A DNA stretch of 64,000 bases. Source: CAYUMU01 sp964445985 (GTDB lineage Bacteria > Planctomycetota > Planctomycetia > Pirellulales > S012-138). Below are positions 26,447-34,740 of the stretch, one piece after another. Numbering within the stretch: the first letter of the stretch is position 1; each line of letters begins with the position of its first letter. The position numbers and the translations under genes are program-made. The DNA is taken from NCBI GenBank assembly GCA_964445985.1, contig CAYUMU010000026.1, forward strand, positions 1-64,000, written 5' to 3'. The notes beneath the pieces are model-generated. The model saw only the letters and a list, made by a program, of their open reading frames with translations. It made no database searches and had not been told where the DNA came from.

Positions 26447-26692
26447 TCAGTTGCCTGCTGAGGCGGATTGCTGATCATCGACGTCAACCACCCGAAGAAC
26501 GACTTCATCACCGACTTCAATCGCTTCATGCAGCCAAATTGCGTGTCCACCAGTGGAAGCATCACGTCCTCGCGCCTCGAACCATATGGGATCGACTTGA
26601 TTTCGAATCATAAGCGTCGCAGTCACGATGCCGTCGTGCAGACCAGCGGTTGCCAGCCTTTGACCGTTGCGCCAGATTTCGATCGCTTTCAT
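26447..26692 (-). CDS. Small unknown protein at end of lipoyl/E1 operon
   Basis: The ATG at 26692 lies 5 bp after the ThiF-family stop, which points to cotranscription. The 81-residue product starts MKAIEIWRNGQRLATAGLHD and looks like a small all-beta domain ending in an acidic tail (VVDVDDQQSASAGN). It does not end in Gly-Gly, so it is not an obvious ThiS/MoaD-type substrate of the adjacent E1 enzyme unless processed. The function is unknown; its position suggests a role with the operon. Confidence 0.7.
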   Translation of the reverse strand: MKAIEIWRNGQRLATAGLHDGIVTATLMIRNQVDPIWFEARGRDASTGGHAIWLHEAIEVGDEVVLRVVDVDDQQSASAGN

Positions 26693-26697
26693 GCCAC

Positions 26698-27756
26698 CTA
26701 ACTCCCAATATATCGCGCATACAGCGTTTTGGCCGTGGGAATATCGTCGGTTCCGCCGATGATGGCGCGGCCGTCGGGGAAGACGGTGAGCTGATGTTCG
26801 CCGACTTCGAGCCGCAGCAAGAAGTTGTTGCGGGTCACGCGGCCCACGCCGGCCAGCTTTTCGGCCAGGTTGGCCAGCGAGAGTTTTTGCCGTTCGGGGG
26901 GCGACAGTTGCACCGAGTTGCGACCGCAAAGCACGGCGGAATGGCTGCCGCGGTGGCCGGAAAGCCAGGGGTATTCGCCGCCGCCACAGGTGGGGCATCC
27001 ACCGCCCGTCATGAGGCCGGAAACATCCATCTGGCGAAGGGTGTTATCCCACAGGCTGATGATCGTCCACTTGCGATTGATGGCGGCCTGATTGCCGCTG
27101 AGGATTTTGATGGCCTCGGCCGCTTGCATGCTGGCGATCACGTTGATGATCGGCGAGAGGATGCCGGCGGTATCGCAGGTGGGCGACTCGCCGGGCGGGG
27201 GGGGCTCGGCAATCAGGCACCGCAGGCAGGGCGTTTCGCCGGGGATGATCGTTAGCGTTTGGCCCTCGGCGCCCAGGCAGCCGCCGTAGACCCAGGGCTT
27301 GCGGTGCTTTTGCGAGTAGTCGTTGAGCAGGAAGCGGGTTTCGAAGTTGTCGGTGCCATCGAGCAGTAGGTCGACGTCTGCCGCCAGGCGTTCGAGGTTG
27401 GTGTGATCGACGTCGGCCACCACCGGCTCGTACTCGATTTCGGAGTTGATGCGCTTGAGCTTTTCGACGGCCGCGATGGCCTTGGGCGTGCCGGCGGCCA
27501 CGTCGGCTTCGTCGAACAGGACTTGCCGCTGCAGGTTGTTCAGTTCGAGGAAGTCGCGGTCAACAATGCGGAGAAAGCCAATGCCAGCCCTGGCGAGGGT
27601 GTTGGCGAGCACGCTGCCCAGCGCCCCGCAGCCGCAGAGCAAAACTCGCGAGGCCAGCAGCCTGGTTTGGCCGGCTTCGCCCAGGGGGCCGTAGCGCCAT
27701 TGGCGAATGTAGCGGGCGAGTCGCGGATCGCTGCCTTGATCTTGAGAGGTCGCCAT
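26698..27756 (-). CDS. ThiF/MoeB/HesA family E1-like adenylyltransferase
   Basis: The 352-residue enzyme should adenylate the C-terminus of a ubiquitin-like sulfur carrier. The ATP-binding Rossmann motif is LCGCGALGSVLANTLARAG at about residue 35; DRDFLELNNLQRQVLF, LLDGTDNFETRFLLND and TCDTAGILSPIINVIAS are family blocks. A zinc site is formed by CLRC and CPTC. The C-terminal 90 residues carry a VFPDGRAIIGGT motif common in ThiF relatives; no rhodanese domain is present. It lies 3 bp after the ferredoxin-like gene. No ThiS, MoaD or thiamine/molybdopterin gene is near, so its partner is unclear. Confidence 0.9.
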   Translation of the reverse strand: MATSQDQGSDPRLARYIRQWRYGPLGEAGQTRLLASRVLLCGCGALGSVLANTLARAGIGFLRIVDRDFLELNNLQRQVLFDEADVAAGTPKAIAAVEKLKRINSEIEYEPVVADVDHTNLERLAADVDLLLDGTDNFETRFLLNDYSQKHRKPWVYGGCLGAEGQTLTIIPGETPCLRCLIAEPPPPGESPTCDTAGILSPIINVIASMQAAEAIKILSGNQAAINRKWTIISLWDNTLRQMDVSGLMTGGGCPTCGGGEYPWLSGHRGSHSAVLCGRNSVQLSPPERQKLSLANLAEKLAGVGRVTRNNFLLRLEVGEHQLTVFPDGRAIIGGTDDIPTAKTLYARYIGS

Positions 27757-27759
27757 GGG

Positions 27760-28950
27760 TTAGAGATCCAAGTCGTCGAGCTGATCCATCAGACTATCGA
27801 GATCGTCTTTGGGCGCGTCGTGCTTCTCGGTTTGCCGCTTGGGCATGCCTTGGCTAGCGCCCACGGCATCGCGACCGGCGGCCACGAGTTGCTCGTCGCG
27901 CTCGGCCACGGCGGTGGCTAGAGGATCTTCGTCGGGCGCGCCGAACAATTTGGAAAGATCGATCTTGAAGTTGCCTTCAGCCTTTTCGGGCGAGCCGGCG
28001 ATGGTAGGCGTTTTGTGCTGCGGGAAAATGATGGCGTTTTCGGGGCAAACCCGACTGCAGGCGGGGCAGCCTTTGCGGCAATTGTCGGGCTGCTCGACCA
28101 AAATGCTCTCGAAACGATCGACGCCGTACACGCCGAACAGGCAGAAGTCGAGGCATTCCATGCAGTTGGTGCAGCGTTCGAAATCGATCACCGGATACCA
28201 ACGGCGGCCGGTCGATTCTTCGATCCGCTGTATGGTGGCCGGGGTTTCGGCGGCATGGTTAGCGGCTTCGCCATTGCCGTTGGAGCTTTCAAGGCGCTGA
28301 GCCGCGCCGTTCGTGCTGGGTGCTTCGGCCGGCGAAGGGGACGGTTGTTCGAGTGACTTCGCGGCCGGGGCACGGGGCGGCATGACGATCGGGAGCCCAC
28401 CGCCGTTTCTGTTTCCATTGCCGTTGGAATTTGGGCTCTTGAGCAGCGAGCCGAGCAGATCGAAGGCTTGCACGGCCGATTCGGCGGCGATGCGTTTGAC
28501 TTCGCCCACATAGGGTTCCGCGGAGCCGTACCAGCGAAGGTCGAGGCAGTGGATGCGGCGGTTCGGCACATCGCGGGGGCCGTTGGTCCGCGGATCGGGA
28601 TCTGGTTCGGCGGTGTTAGCCGCGGGCGAATCGTCGGCTGCCTCTTCGTCCTCGTCTTCGTCGACTGGCTCGATCAGCGTGCTGCCGTAGCGGCCTTTCA
28701 CGCCGGCGCGGTTCATCGTCCAGAAGGCGGCCCTGGGGAAGAGCCAGGAGAGGAATACCATATCGCCCGAAATGCTTTGCAGGGCCAGCAGGCCGGTGCC
28801 ATCGGGCTTGAGATCGTAAAGGTGCGGAATCACCGTGACCTCGATCCCTTTCTCGAACAGCAGCGCGGTGACGATATCCTCCTCCAGCTTGCGCTTGACG
28901 GGATTGGCGCTTTGGCCCTGCGAAACAACTACGGTTAGTCGGCGTGCCAT
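27760..28950 (-). CDS. Two-[4Fe-4S] ferredoxin-type protein with novel N-terminal domain
   Basis: The 396-residue protein has a Rossmann-like N-terminal domain (about 1-100), an acidic Pro/Asn-rich linker, and near residues 265-315 two cluster motifs: CTNCMECLDFC and CRKGCPACSRVCP. The second motif has CxxxC spacing rather than CxxC, a variant seen in some dicluster ferredoxins. The C-terminus (DDLDSLMDQLDDLDL) is acidic and repetitive. It probably transfers electrons for the adjacent radical SAM or lipoyl proteins; this is inferred from the operon. The start ATG at 28950 is downstream of a low-complexity GGCTGG stretch. Confidence 0.82.
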   Translation of the reverse strand: MARRLTVVVSQGQSANPVKRKLEEDIVTALLFEKGIEVTVIPHLYDLKPDGTGLLALQSISGDMVFLSWLFPRAAFWTMNRAGVKGRYGSTLIEPVDEDEDEEAADDSPAANTAEPDPDPRTNGPRDVPNRRIHCLDLRWYGSAEPYVGEVKRIAAESAVQAFDLLGSLLKSPNSNGNGNRNGGGLPIVMPPRAPAAKSLEQPSPSPAEAPSTNGAAQRLESSNGNGEAANHAAETPATIQRIEESTGRRWYPVIDFERCTNCMECLDFCLFGVYGVDRFESILVEQPDNCRKGCPACSRVCPENAIIFPQHKTPTIAGSPEKAEGNFKIDLSKLFGAPDEDPLATAVAERDEQLVAAGRDAVGASQGMPKRQTEKHDAPKDDLDSLMDQLDDLDL

Positions 28951-28955
28951 GCGGA

Positions 28956-29021
28956 GGGGCTAGGGGCTAGGGGTCGGGGGCTGGTAGATAGTGGCTGGTG
29001 GCTGGTAACTAGCCACTAGCT
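28956..29021 (+). repeat. Low-complexity GGGGCTAGGG/GGCTGG stretch
   Basis: Short imperfect repeats of GGGGCTAG and GGTGGCTGG fill the gap between the GcvH-like and ferredoxin-like genes. A similar stretch precedes the larA-family gene at 61739-61779. Confidence 0.65.
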
Positions 29022-29508
29022 ACTCTTCGTTAATCTGCCCTTTGATCGTGCGTTCGGCGACTTTCCAGGCGGCTTCCAGGTGAATCAGGTAATCGGTTGG
29101 GGTCAGCAGCCGTTCGGCGGCGCAGGCCAGCTCGAACAACCAGCCGGCCCCGTAGGTATCTACATTGATCATGGAGGGGTCGGAGAGCAACTGTTCGTTG
29201 AATGCGGTCAGGTGACCGGGTGTGGGGGCGTACAGGGCGCTCTCGGCCTTGGAACTTTCGATGGCTCCAAATTCCTGGCGTTCTTTGAGGGGCGTGCCGG
29301 CGTCGACGCTCCACTCCAAAAAATACACGTCTTGCAGCAACCGCACGGCGTAAGCCGAAAAGCCGAAGCGATAGCGGGCCGGGTCGCCCGCCGAGCCGCT
29401 CGCGGCGGCCGATTGCGGTTGGGCCCACATGTGGTTCTTGGCGTAGAGCCGGTCGGTGGGAAAGCGGGCTTCGAACTTGCCCATCATGAAGACCAGCTCG
29501 GGGCTCAT
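29020..29508 (-). CDS. GcvH-like lipoyl carrier protein
   Basis: The 162-residue protein resembles the glycine-cleavage H protein. FGFSAYAVRLLQDVYFLEW is followed by EFGAIESSKAESALYAPTPG, where Lys87 occupies the lipoylated position of GcvH (ESxKAxS), and by NVDTYGAGWLFEL. It has a 30-residue N-terminal extension and a C-terminal helix absent from normal GcvH. No gcvT, gcvP or lipoate ligase gene is nearby. Its start overlaps the end of the radical SAM gene by 4 bp. It more likely serves a special lipoyl-dependent reaction than glycine cleavage. Confidence 0.85.
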   Translation of the reverse strand: MSPELVFMMGKFEARFPTDRLYAKNHMWAQPQSAAASGSAGDPARYRFGFSAYAVRLLQDVYFLEWSVDAGTPLKERQEFGAIESSKAESALYAPTPGHLTAFNEQLLSDPSMINVDTYGAGWLFELACAAERLLTPTDYLIHLEAAWKVAERTIKGQINEE

Positions 29509-30821
29509 GTATAGCGCACTCCCTGAAACTCGGCTTCGAAGAACGGCGGCAGCAGGCTATCGACGCGAAGCAGGCCGGGCGGGGTGACCGAAATCCGGTC
29601 GCCTTCGATTTCCATCAGCCCTTCGTCCACGGCAGCTTGCCACACTTCGCGCCACTGGTCGAGGATTTCGACGCCGAATTTCTGGCGGAAGTCGCCGGCG
29701 TTGATCTGGCCGGTTTTCAGTTGCAGAATCATTTCGCGGATCAAGCGTTGGTGCGGCGTGAGCTTGAGGCCGCGATTGAGCGGCAGTTCGCCATTTTCCA
29801 GCGGGCTCAGGTAGGTTTCCCACTCGGGGTTGTTCTGGTAGTGCACGCCTGAGACATGGCCAAAGCTGGCCACGCCGGTGGCCAGCAAATCGCTGCCGCG
29901 CCACAGGTTGTCGCGGTAGCTGAAGCTGGCCAGGGGGGCTTCGTGGGCGGGGCGGTCCTTCACCATGGTGTAGGCGCTACTCACGTGGTAGCCGTTTTGC
30001 GACAGCAGGTCGAAGGCGTATTGCACCCAGGCCCTTTTGGTCGGCCAATCGGCGACCGGCGTTTCGATCTTGTTGCCGAGAATGTCTTTGGAATAAACGG
30101 TATTGAATGGCAGCTCCATCTGATAGATGGTCACGCTATCGGGGTTGAGTTCCAGGGTTTTGACGAGGTTTTCCTGCCAGTTGTCCCAGGTTTCGCCCAC
30201 CATGCCGGCAATGAGGTCGATGTTGACGTTGGGGAAGTCGGCAGCGGTGATCCAGTCCCAGGCTTTGTAGACCTCGGGCGAAAGGTGAGCCCTGCCGTTT
30301 TCTTCGAGGATGGCGTCGTTGAAGTTCTCGACCCCCAGGCTCAGCCGGGTAACGCCGAGCTCCTTGAGCGTATGCACCTTGGTTTCGCTGAGGGTGCCGG
30401 GCTCGCACTCAAAGGTGACCTCCTCGGCCTGATCCCAGTTGATGTTGGCCCGCAGCCGATCGACCAGCGACGTGAGTTGCTTGGCACTCAGGAAGCTGGG
30501 GGTGCCGCCGCCGAAGTAGACAAAGCGGAAGGGGCGGTCGCCCATCACCGGCAGTTTGCTGACCAGCTCGATCTCGCGGCTGAGTCCGGCCACGTAACGT
30601 TCCACATCGGTGGCGTTGCGGTCGGTGTAAACGCGAAAGTAGCAGAACTTGCAGCGTTTGCGGCAGAAGGGGATGTGCAGGTACAAGCCTAGCGGCACGT
30701 CGGCGGGGGGCGAATTGAGGGCGGCCAACACGTCTTCCAAGCCTTCCTCGGTCCACTGCGAGAACGGAGGGTAATTAGAGATGAAGTAATTGCCGACTTC
30801 GGTCTTGGTATCGGTAGCCAT
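29505..30821 (-). CDS. HemW/HemN-like radical SAM protein
   Basis: The ATG at 30821 gives 438 residues with MATDTKTEVGNYFISNYPPF; a longer ORF to 31010 lacks support. The radical SAM cluster motif is HIPFCRKRCKFCYF near residue 50 (CxxxCxxC). FVYFGGGTPSFLS, FECEPGTL and VTRLSLGVENF are coproporphyrinogen-oxidase-family blocks, and the C-terminal HemN_C region is present. HemN oxidises porphyrin precursors and HemW is a haem chaperone, but linkage to a GcvH-like protein and an E1 enzyme suggests a different role. It is the first gene of the operon. Confidence 0.88.
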   Translation of the reverse strand: MATDTKTEVGNYFISNYPPFSQWTEEGLEDVLAALNSPPADVPLGLYLHIPFCRKRCKFCYFRVYTDRNATDVERYVAGLSREIELVSKLPVMGDRPFRFVYFGGGTPSFLSAKQLTSLVDRLRANINWDQAEEVTFECEPGTLSETKVHTLKELGVTRLSLGVENFNDAILEENGRAHLSPEVYKAWDWITAADFPNVNIDLIAGMVGETWDNWQENLVKTLELNPDSVTIYQMELPFNTVYSKDILGNKIETPVADWPTKRAWVQYAFDLLSQNGYHVSSAYTMVKDRPAHEAPLASFSYRDNLWRGSDLLATGVASFGHVSGVHYQNNPEWETYLSPLENGELPLNRGLKLTPHQRLIREMILQLKTGQINAGDFRQKFGVEILDQWREVWQAAVDEGLMEIEGDRISVTPPGLLRVDSLLPPFFEAEFQGVRYT

Positions 30822-31328
30822 GAGCCGTGCTGTTGGTTGGAACAAGGGGGAGCCGTTTTTGGGCTGCCCCCCGGCGGTAAACACCAGGCTCGGCGTGGAA
30901 CGCGTTTCGGAAAGAAACGCGCCGGCGGCCAGCCAGGAATTTATGAGGGAACCGGTGGAGTTACGTGTGGGCCAGGTTGGGGTGGGTGGGGGTTCAGTCG
31001 CTGTGGCCAAGGGTTTGCGTTCCCCCCGCTTGCAAAATTCCGCGGAGGAACCGACCTGGCCAGCACATTGGGTAGTGTGATTTTACCGGCGAGCGGCGCA
31101 GGGGACAGCCCACGGCGCGCATGCCCGGCGACCCTTTATTAAACCATACCGAGGGGCGGAAGGGAAATTAAGGGATGGGGTGAGATGGGGAGGCAGCTAA
31201 ATTTGCAATCAGCCCTGTTCGTCAATTTGGGCCACGCGCGGGGATCTACCCCCCCCCAATCGCAACGCCGCGACAGTCGCCCAATTCCGGGGCAAATCCG
31301 GCGTGCAACGCCATGTAGCTGGGCGTGA
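30822..31328. other. Gene-free space upstream of radical SAM operon
   Basis: No gene is supported in these 507 bases. The plus strand is GC-rich with low-complexity runs (GGGGTGGGTGGGGG near 30980). It must contain the promoter of the minus-strand operon, but no clear -10/-35 pair stands out. Confidence 0.5.
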
Positions 31329-32579
31329 TCAGGGGTTCGAACCGAACGGATCGCCGTAAGACCCCCAGCCCATTTGCGTTTGAATCGTCACCTGGCTGAA
31401 TTTGCGGGAAGGGCGCTGGGTGGGCGGACCACAGTGCATGACATCGGGGGCGATGATCGTCTTCAAGTGAGGAAACGCCTGTGGGTCCAGGGCGGATTCG
31501 TCGATGCAAGGGGCCGAGATCGTCAAGGCTTCCAGGTTTTGGCCCAAGCCAGCGGCGGCGATGGCTCGCAAGGTGATGGGCACGCCGGCGACGTGGAGCC
31601 GTTTCAAGCCGCTGGCGGGATCGATCTGCGTTAGAACCTTGGCGGTAAACATATTGGGCGGCTGGTAATGTTCCACCAAGCTTCCGCAATTCGTTGATGG
31701 AAAGATTGGGGGAGGGAGAAGGCGGAACTTGGTGCCCGCCACACCCAACGCCTCGATACGGCAGCCCGAACCAATGCGCAAACTGGGGAGATCGGAGCTA
31801 ACCAGCAGATACTCCAGGTTCAGCGGCGGCTTCAGGTCGAGCGAGCGAATCGCGGTCCAATCCAAATACAGGTGGGTCAGGTTCGGAAAGCGGTGCAACT
31901 CGTGAAGCAGCGCATCATCGACAAGGGTGTAGCCCAATTCGAGCACGCGCAAATCGGGGAGCGTGCCCAGTCGCCGGATGCCGGCCGTGGTGATTGGGTT
32001 GCCGCCCAGCGACAAATAGCGGAGGTTCTTCAGGCTAGCCAGGTGCTTGAGATGGTTGTCGAGCAGGCCCACATGGTTGAGTCCTAGAAATTCGAGCGTT
32101 TGCAATTGCCCTACCGCCGCGGTCAGCTCGTCGCCGGACACGGTCATGCCGGTCAGGCAGAGTCGCTTGATTTGGGGCAACTTCGCCAACCGGCGGACGG
32201 CGGCCTGCTGAGCGGCTGGAGAAGCAAAAAACGGCGCCTGGAGCGATTTCTCGAATTGGAACTCATCCAGCATGGTCGTTTCAACGGGCTGCAATTCTTG
32301 CAGTCGGCGGAAACCCCCGTGAGACCGGATCTCCACAATTTCATCACCAGGGAAAGGCCCGTTCGAGTCGCACCGACGCTCGATCTGATCAAACGAGCTT
32401 CGCACTTGAATCTCGAACCCATAAGCGAAACTCGATTTCGCCGCGAGATTCACTTGATGCTTTCGCCTTTGATAGTCGAATACTCCCAGCCCGATCGCAG
32501 GCACGACCATCAGCGCGATCAGCAGCCTCAGCGAAAACTGCGGGTAGAAACACCATTTGCGTTTTCGGACGGATTTCAT
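31329..32579 (-). CDS. Leucine-rich-repeat membrane protein, copy A
   Basis: From ATG at 32579 (MKSVRKRKWCFYPQFSLRLL) the product has 416 residues: a basic N-terminus, one membrane helix near residues 15-35 (LLIALMVVPAIGLGVF), then a beta-rich linker and leucine-rich repeats from about residue 135 to 260 (for example LKNLRYLSLGGNPITTAGI). Copy B lies directly upstream and shares most of the length. The PQFSLRLL-type N-terminus is common in planctomycete membrane proteins. Function unknown; probably surface binding. Confidence 0.85.
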   Translation of the reverse strand: MKSVRKRKWCFYPQFSLRLLIALMVVPAIGLGVFDYQRRKHQVNLAAKSSFAYGFEIQVRSSFDQIERRCDSNGPFPGDEIVEIRSHGGFRRLQELQPVETTMLDEFQFEKSLQAPFFASPAAQQAAVRRLAKLPQIKRLCLTGMTVSGDELTAAVGQLQTLEFLGLNHVGLLDNHLKHLASLKNLRYLSLGGNPITTAGIRRLGTLPDLRVLELGYTLVDDALLHELHRFPNLTHLYLDWTAIRSLDLKPPLNLEYLLVSSDLPSLRIGSGCRIEALGVAGTKFRLLPPPIFPSTNCGSLVEHYQPPNMFTAKVLTQIDPASGLKRLHVAGVPITLRAIAAAGLGQNLEALTISAPCIDESALDPQAFPHLKTIIAPDVMHCGPPTQRPSRKFSQVTIQTQMGWGSYGDPFGSNP

Positions 32580-32797
32580 GGAAAAATGCCCCCCGCGGGT
32601 GCGGTCGAAATTTCGAACAAGAGATTGCCCCCACAATTAGAATTGAACGAGTTTTTTGTGCCAGGCAACCCAGCGCCGCACTATGCTCCCGTTGGCCGGG
32701 CCGTCTCCACCTGGCCAGGTAGTTACGCCGCGGTTCATTTCTGCAGGCGCTGCCGACCGTTGCATCTGCCCGCTGCGACTGATCAGAACGCCGAGGG

Positions 32798-34036
32798 CTA
32801 AGGTTGTTTCTCAAAGCGGTAATACCAGGGATGCATGGTGCGGATTGTCACCTGGTCAATTGTTTTCACCTTAACTTCTTCCAACATCGTGGCCTGATCA
32901 TAGTCGATCGCGATGATGGTCTTGAGATGCGGGAACCTTGATGGTCCTAGTGTACGTTCATCGAGAGCACGCGAGGAAAGCACAAGTGTTTCGAGATGGC
33001 GTCCGAGACCGGCCGCGGCAATTCCGCGCAAGGTAAATGGGGTGCTGACAACTTCCAGCCGGCGCAGCCCGCAGTCAGGATCGATTTGCGGGACGCATTC
33101 CTCAGTCAATTCGCTGGCTTCTACCGATGAATTGGACATTGAGAGGAGAGGCTGGGCCACCGACAGGCTTAGCGATTTTACGCGGCAGCCGGGGAGAATA
33201 TGGAACTCGCGGAGATCGGCGCGCACCAGGAGGTACTCGAGCTTCAGCGGCGGTTTTAGCGTGAGTGAGCGAATCGCCGTTCGGTCCAAGTACAGGTGGG
33301 TCAGGTTGGGGAAACGGTACAATTCGTCGGCGATATGCCCGTCAAGGGCGGTGGACCCTAGTTCGAGCACCCGCAATTCATCGAGAGTGCCCAGTTGGCG
33401 AATGCCGGCTGTGGTTACCGCGTTGCCGCCCAGCGATAGGTAGCGGAGGTGCTTTAACTGGGCAAAATGGCGGAGATCGTCGTCCTGTAGTCCAACGTCG
33501 TTAAGCCCTAGATACTCCAGCGTCTGTAATTTTCCCACGGCCGCAGCCAACTTGTCCGAGGGTATCCTTGCCTGGCTCAAGCAGAGACGCTTGAGCTGGG
33601 GTAGTTTCGCCAAGATGCCGAGGTCATCTCCCTGGGGAACGAGGTGTGGTAAGGCCGGCCGAATGAGCGAAATCAACAACTCTTGCTCATCAAGCAGGTT
33701 CGACTCAATAGGCTTGCAATCCTGGAGCCGCCGAAAGTTGCCGCACCGTATTTCTACGACTTCTTCGCCCGGCCGGGGAAGGCTGCCCAACTTGAGCGAA
33801 CGTTCTGCGTGCGTCGTCTGGTCTTGCACTTCAACCATGTCTCCGAAGCCTTCGAATGTGGACGCCGCAATAAGGTTGACTTGATGCTGACGCAGGCGGG
33901 ATGCGCGCAGCTCGTGCTCCCTGTGGCGAGCGGCGTAAATTCCTACGCCCAGCGCAACGGCGAACATGAGCGCAATTAACAGCCGCAGCGAAAACTGCGG
34001 GTAGAAACACCATTTGCGTTTTCGGACGGATTTCAT
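32798..34036 (-). CDS. Leucine-rich-repeat membrane protein, copy B
   Basis: This 412-residue paralogue of copy A starts with the same 23 residues (MKSVRKRKWCFYPQFSLRLL onward) and has the same helix-plus-repeat plan, including LKHLRYLSLGGNAVTTAGI and LTHLYLDRTAIRSL. The upstream 60 bp are also duplicated, with GCGGTCGAAATTTCGAACAAGAG in both. The pair therefore arose by tandem duplication including the leader. The C-terminal thirds have diverged most. Confidence 0.85.
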   Translation of the reverse strand: MKSVRKRKWCFYPQFSLRLLIALMFAVALGVGIYAARHREHELRASRLRQHQVNLIAASTFEGFGDMVEVQDQTTHAERSLKLGSLPRPGEEVVEIRCGNFRRLQDCKPIESNLLDEQELLISLIRPALPHLVPQGDDLGILAKLPQLKRLCLSQARIPSDKLAAAVGKLQTLEYLGLNDVGLQDDDLRHFAQLKHLRYLSLGGNAVTTAGIRQLGTLDELRVLELGSTALDGHIADELYRFPNLTHLYLDRTAIRSLTLKPPLKLEYLLVRADLREFHILPGCRVKSLSLSVAQPLLSMSNSSVEASELTEECVPQIDPDCGLRRLEVVSTPFTLRGIAAAGLGRHLETLVLSSRALDERTLGPSRFPHLKTIIAIDYDQATMLEEVKVKTIDQVTIRTMHPWYYRFEKQP

Positions 34037-34200
34037 GGGAAAAATGCCCCCCCGCGAGCGCGGTCGAAATTTCGAACAAGAGAGATGTCCCACCGATCAA
34101 TATGACCGAGTTTTGATTCGAGGGCAACGAATTGCGTACGTCTGCCCGTGGCATGGCCGTCCTCGGACATGCCACGGGCGTGGCGGCGGTTTTGCCGGCG

Positions 34201-34261
34201 GGGTGGCACGGTCTAGCACCAGGATTCCGCCCATTTTCGTGTGCCATTGGCCTCTGCCAGT
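34201..34261 (+). repeat. Dispersed GGGTGGCACGG repeat, copy 1
   Basis: GGGTGGCACGG, then CCCATTTTCGTGTGCCATTGGC.TCTGCCAGTG, recurs as GGGTGGCACGGAC...CCCCATTCGGGTGCCACTGGC.TTGCCAGTG at 48885-48936. Both copies are intergenic. The surrounding 34037-34484 holds no supported gene. Confidence 0.7.
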
Positions 34262-34484
34262 GCTCGCGGGCCGAGGGCGGCGGAGCGTGTGCTGCGTTTC
34301 GTTTGAGGCGGGGCCAATCAGAATTTGTCCCGCTGGAAGTCCAAGCACTTCAACGGGTAAACCTCTGCCGCCCCAGCGAAATCCTTGACTCCCACGGGGG
34401 GCTGCATACACTGCTTGCGAAGGGGCGCCTTTCCTGGGGGCGCTTCCATCCTGGTTGAGAGCAATCCCACAACCGCGCGCGACG

Positions 34485-34679
34485 CGCGATATCACGAAAC
34501 GCATGGCCGCTCACCGGTTCGCGACGCGCCTGATCGAAGCCAGATACGACATCCGCGCCGCTCAAGAACGCCTCAGCCACAGTGATGTTAGAACGACGAT
34601 CATTGATACGCGTGTTTGGAATCAAGGCGACCACGCCGCCCACAGCCCGGCGGATTTCAACGGTTTTCATTCCGAATAA
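34485..34679 (+). pseudogene. 3' remnant of an integron integrase (intI)
   Basis: The reading frame RDITKRMAAHRFATRLIEARYDIRAAQERLSHSDV..., ending SPAD plus a few residues, matches the C-terminus of integron tyrosine recombinases, whose consensus is [23 protein letters not shown]...IYTHVLNRG...SPAD. The catalytic Tyr of IYTHV is replaced by Asp (IDTRV), and the HTLRH block carrying an active-site Arg is deleted. Everything upstream of about 34485 is missing, so the enzyme is dead. It points toward the cassettes, the inverse orientation known from Treponema denticola and some planctomycetes. Confidence 0.8.
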
Positions 34680-34718
34680 CGCGCGCAGGTTATTAAGAAC
34701 TTTTCCGAATAAACAGTA

Positions 34719-34725
34719 GTTAGGC
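34719..34725 (+). other. Possible attI-type core site
   Basis: GTTAGGC follows the integrase remnant by 40 bp and stands immediately before the first cassette gene, as expected for attI in an inverse-orientation integron. Only the 7-base core is identifiable. Confidence 0.4.
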
Positions 34726-34740
34726 GGCGTGAGGAGAGGC

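Noticed and set aside
31330..31345. GGTTCGAACC, resembling a tRNA T-loop
   Set aside because: It lies in the end of an LRR coding sequence and no cloverleaf can be drawn around it.
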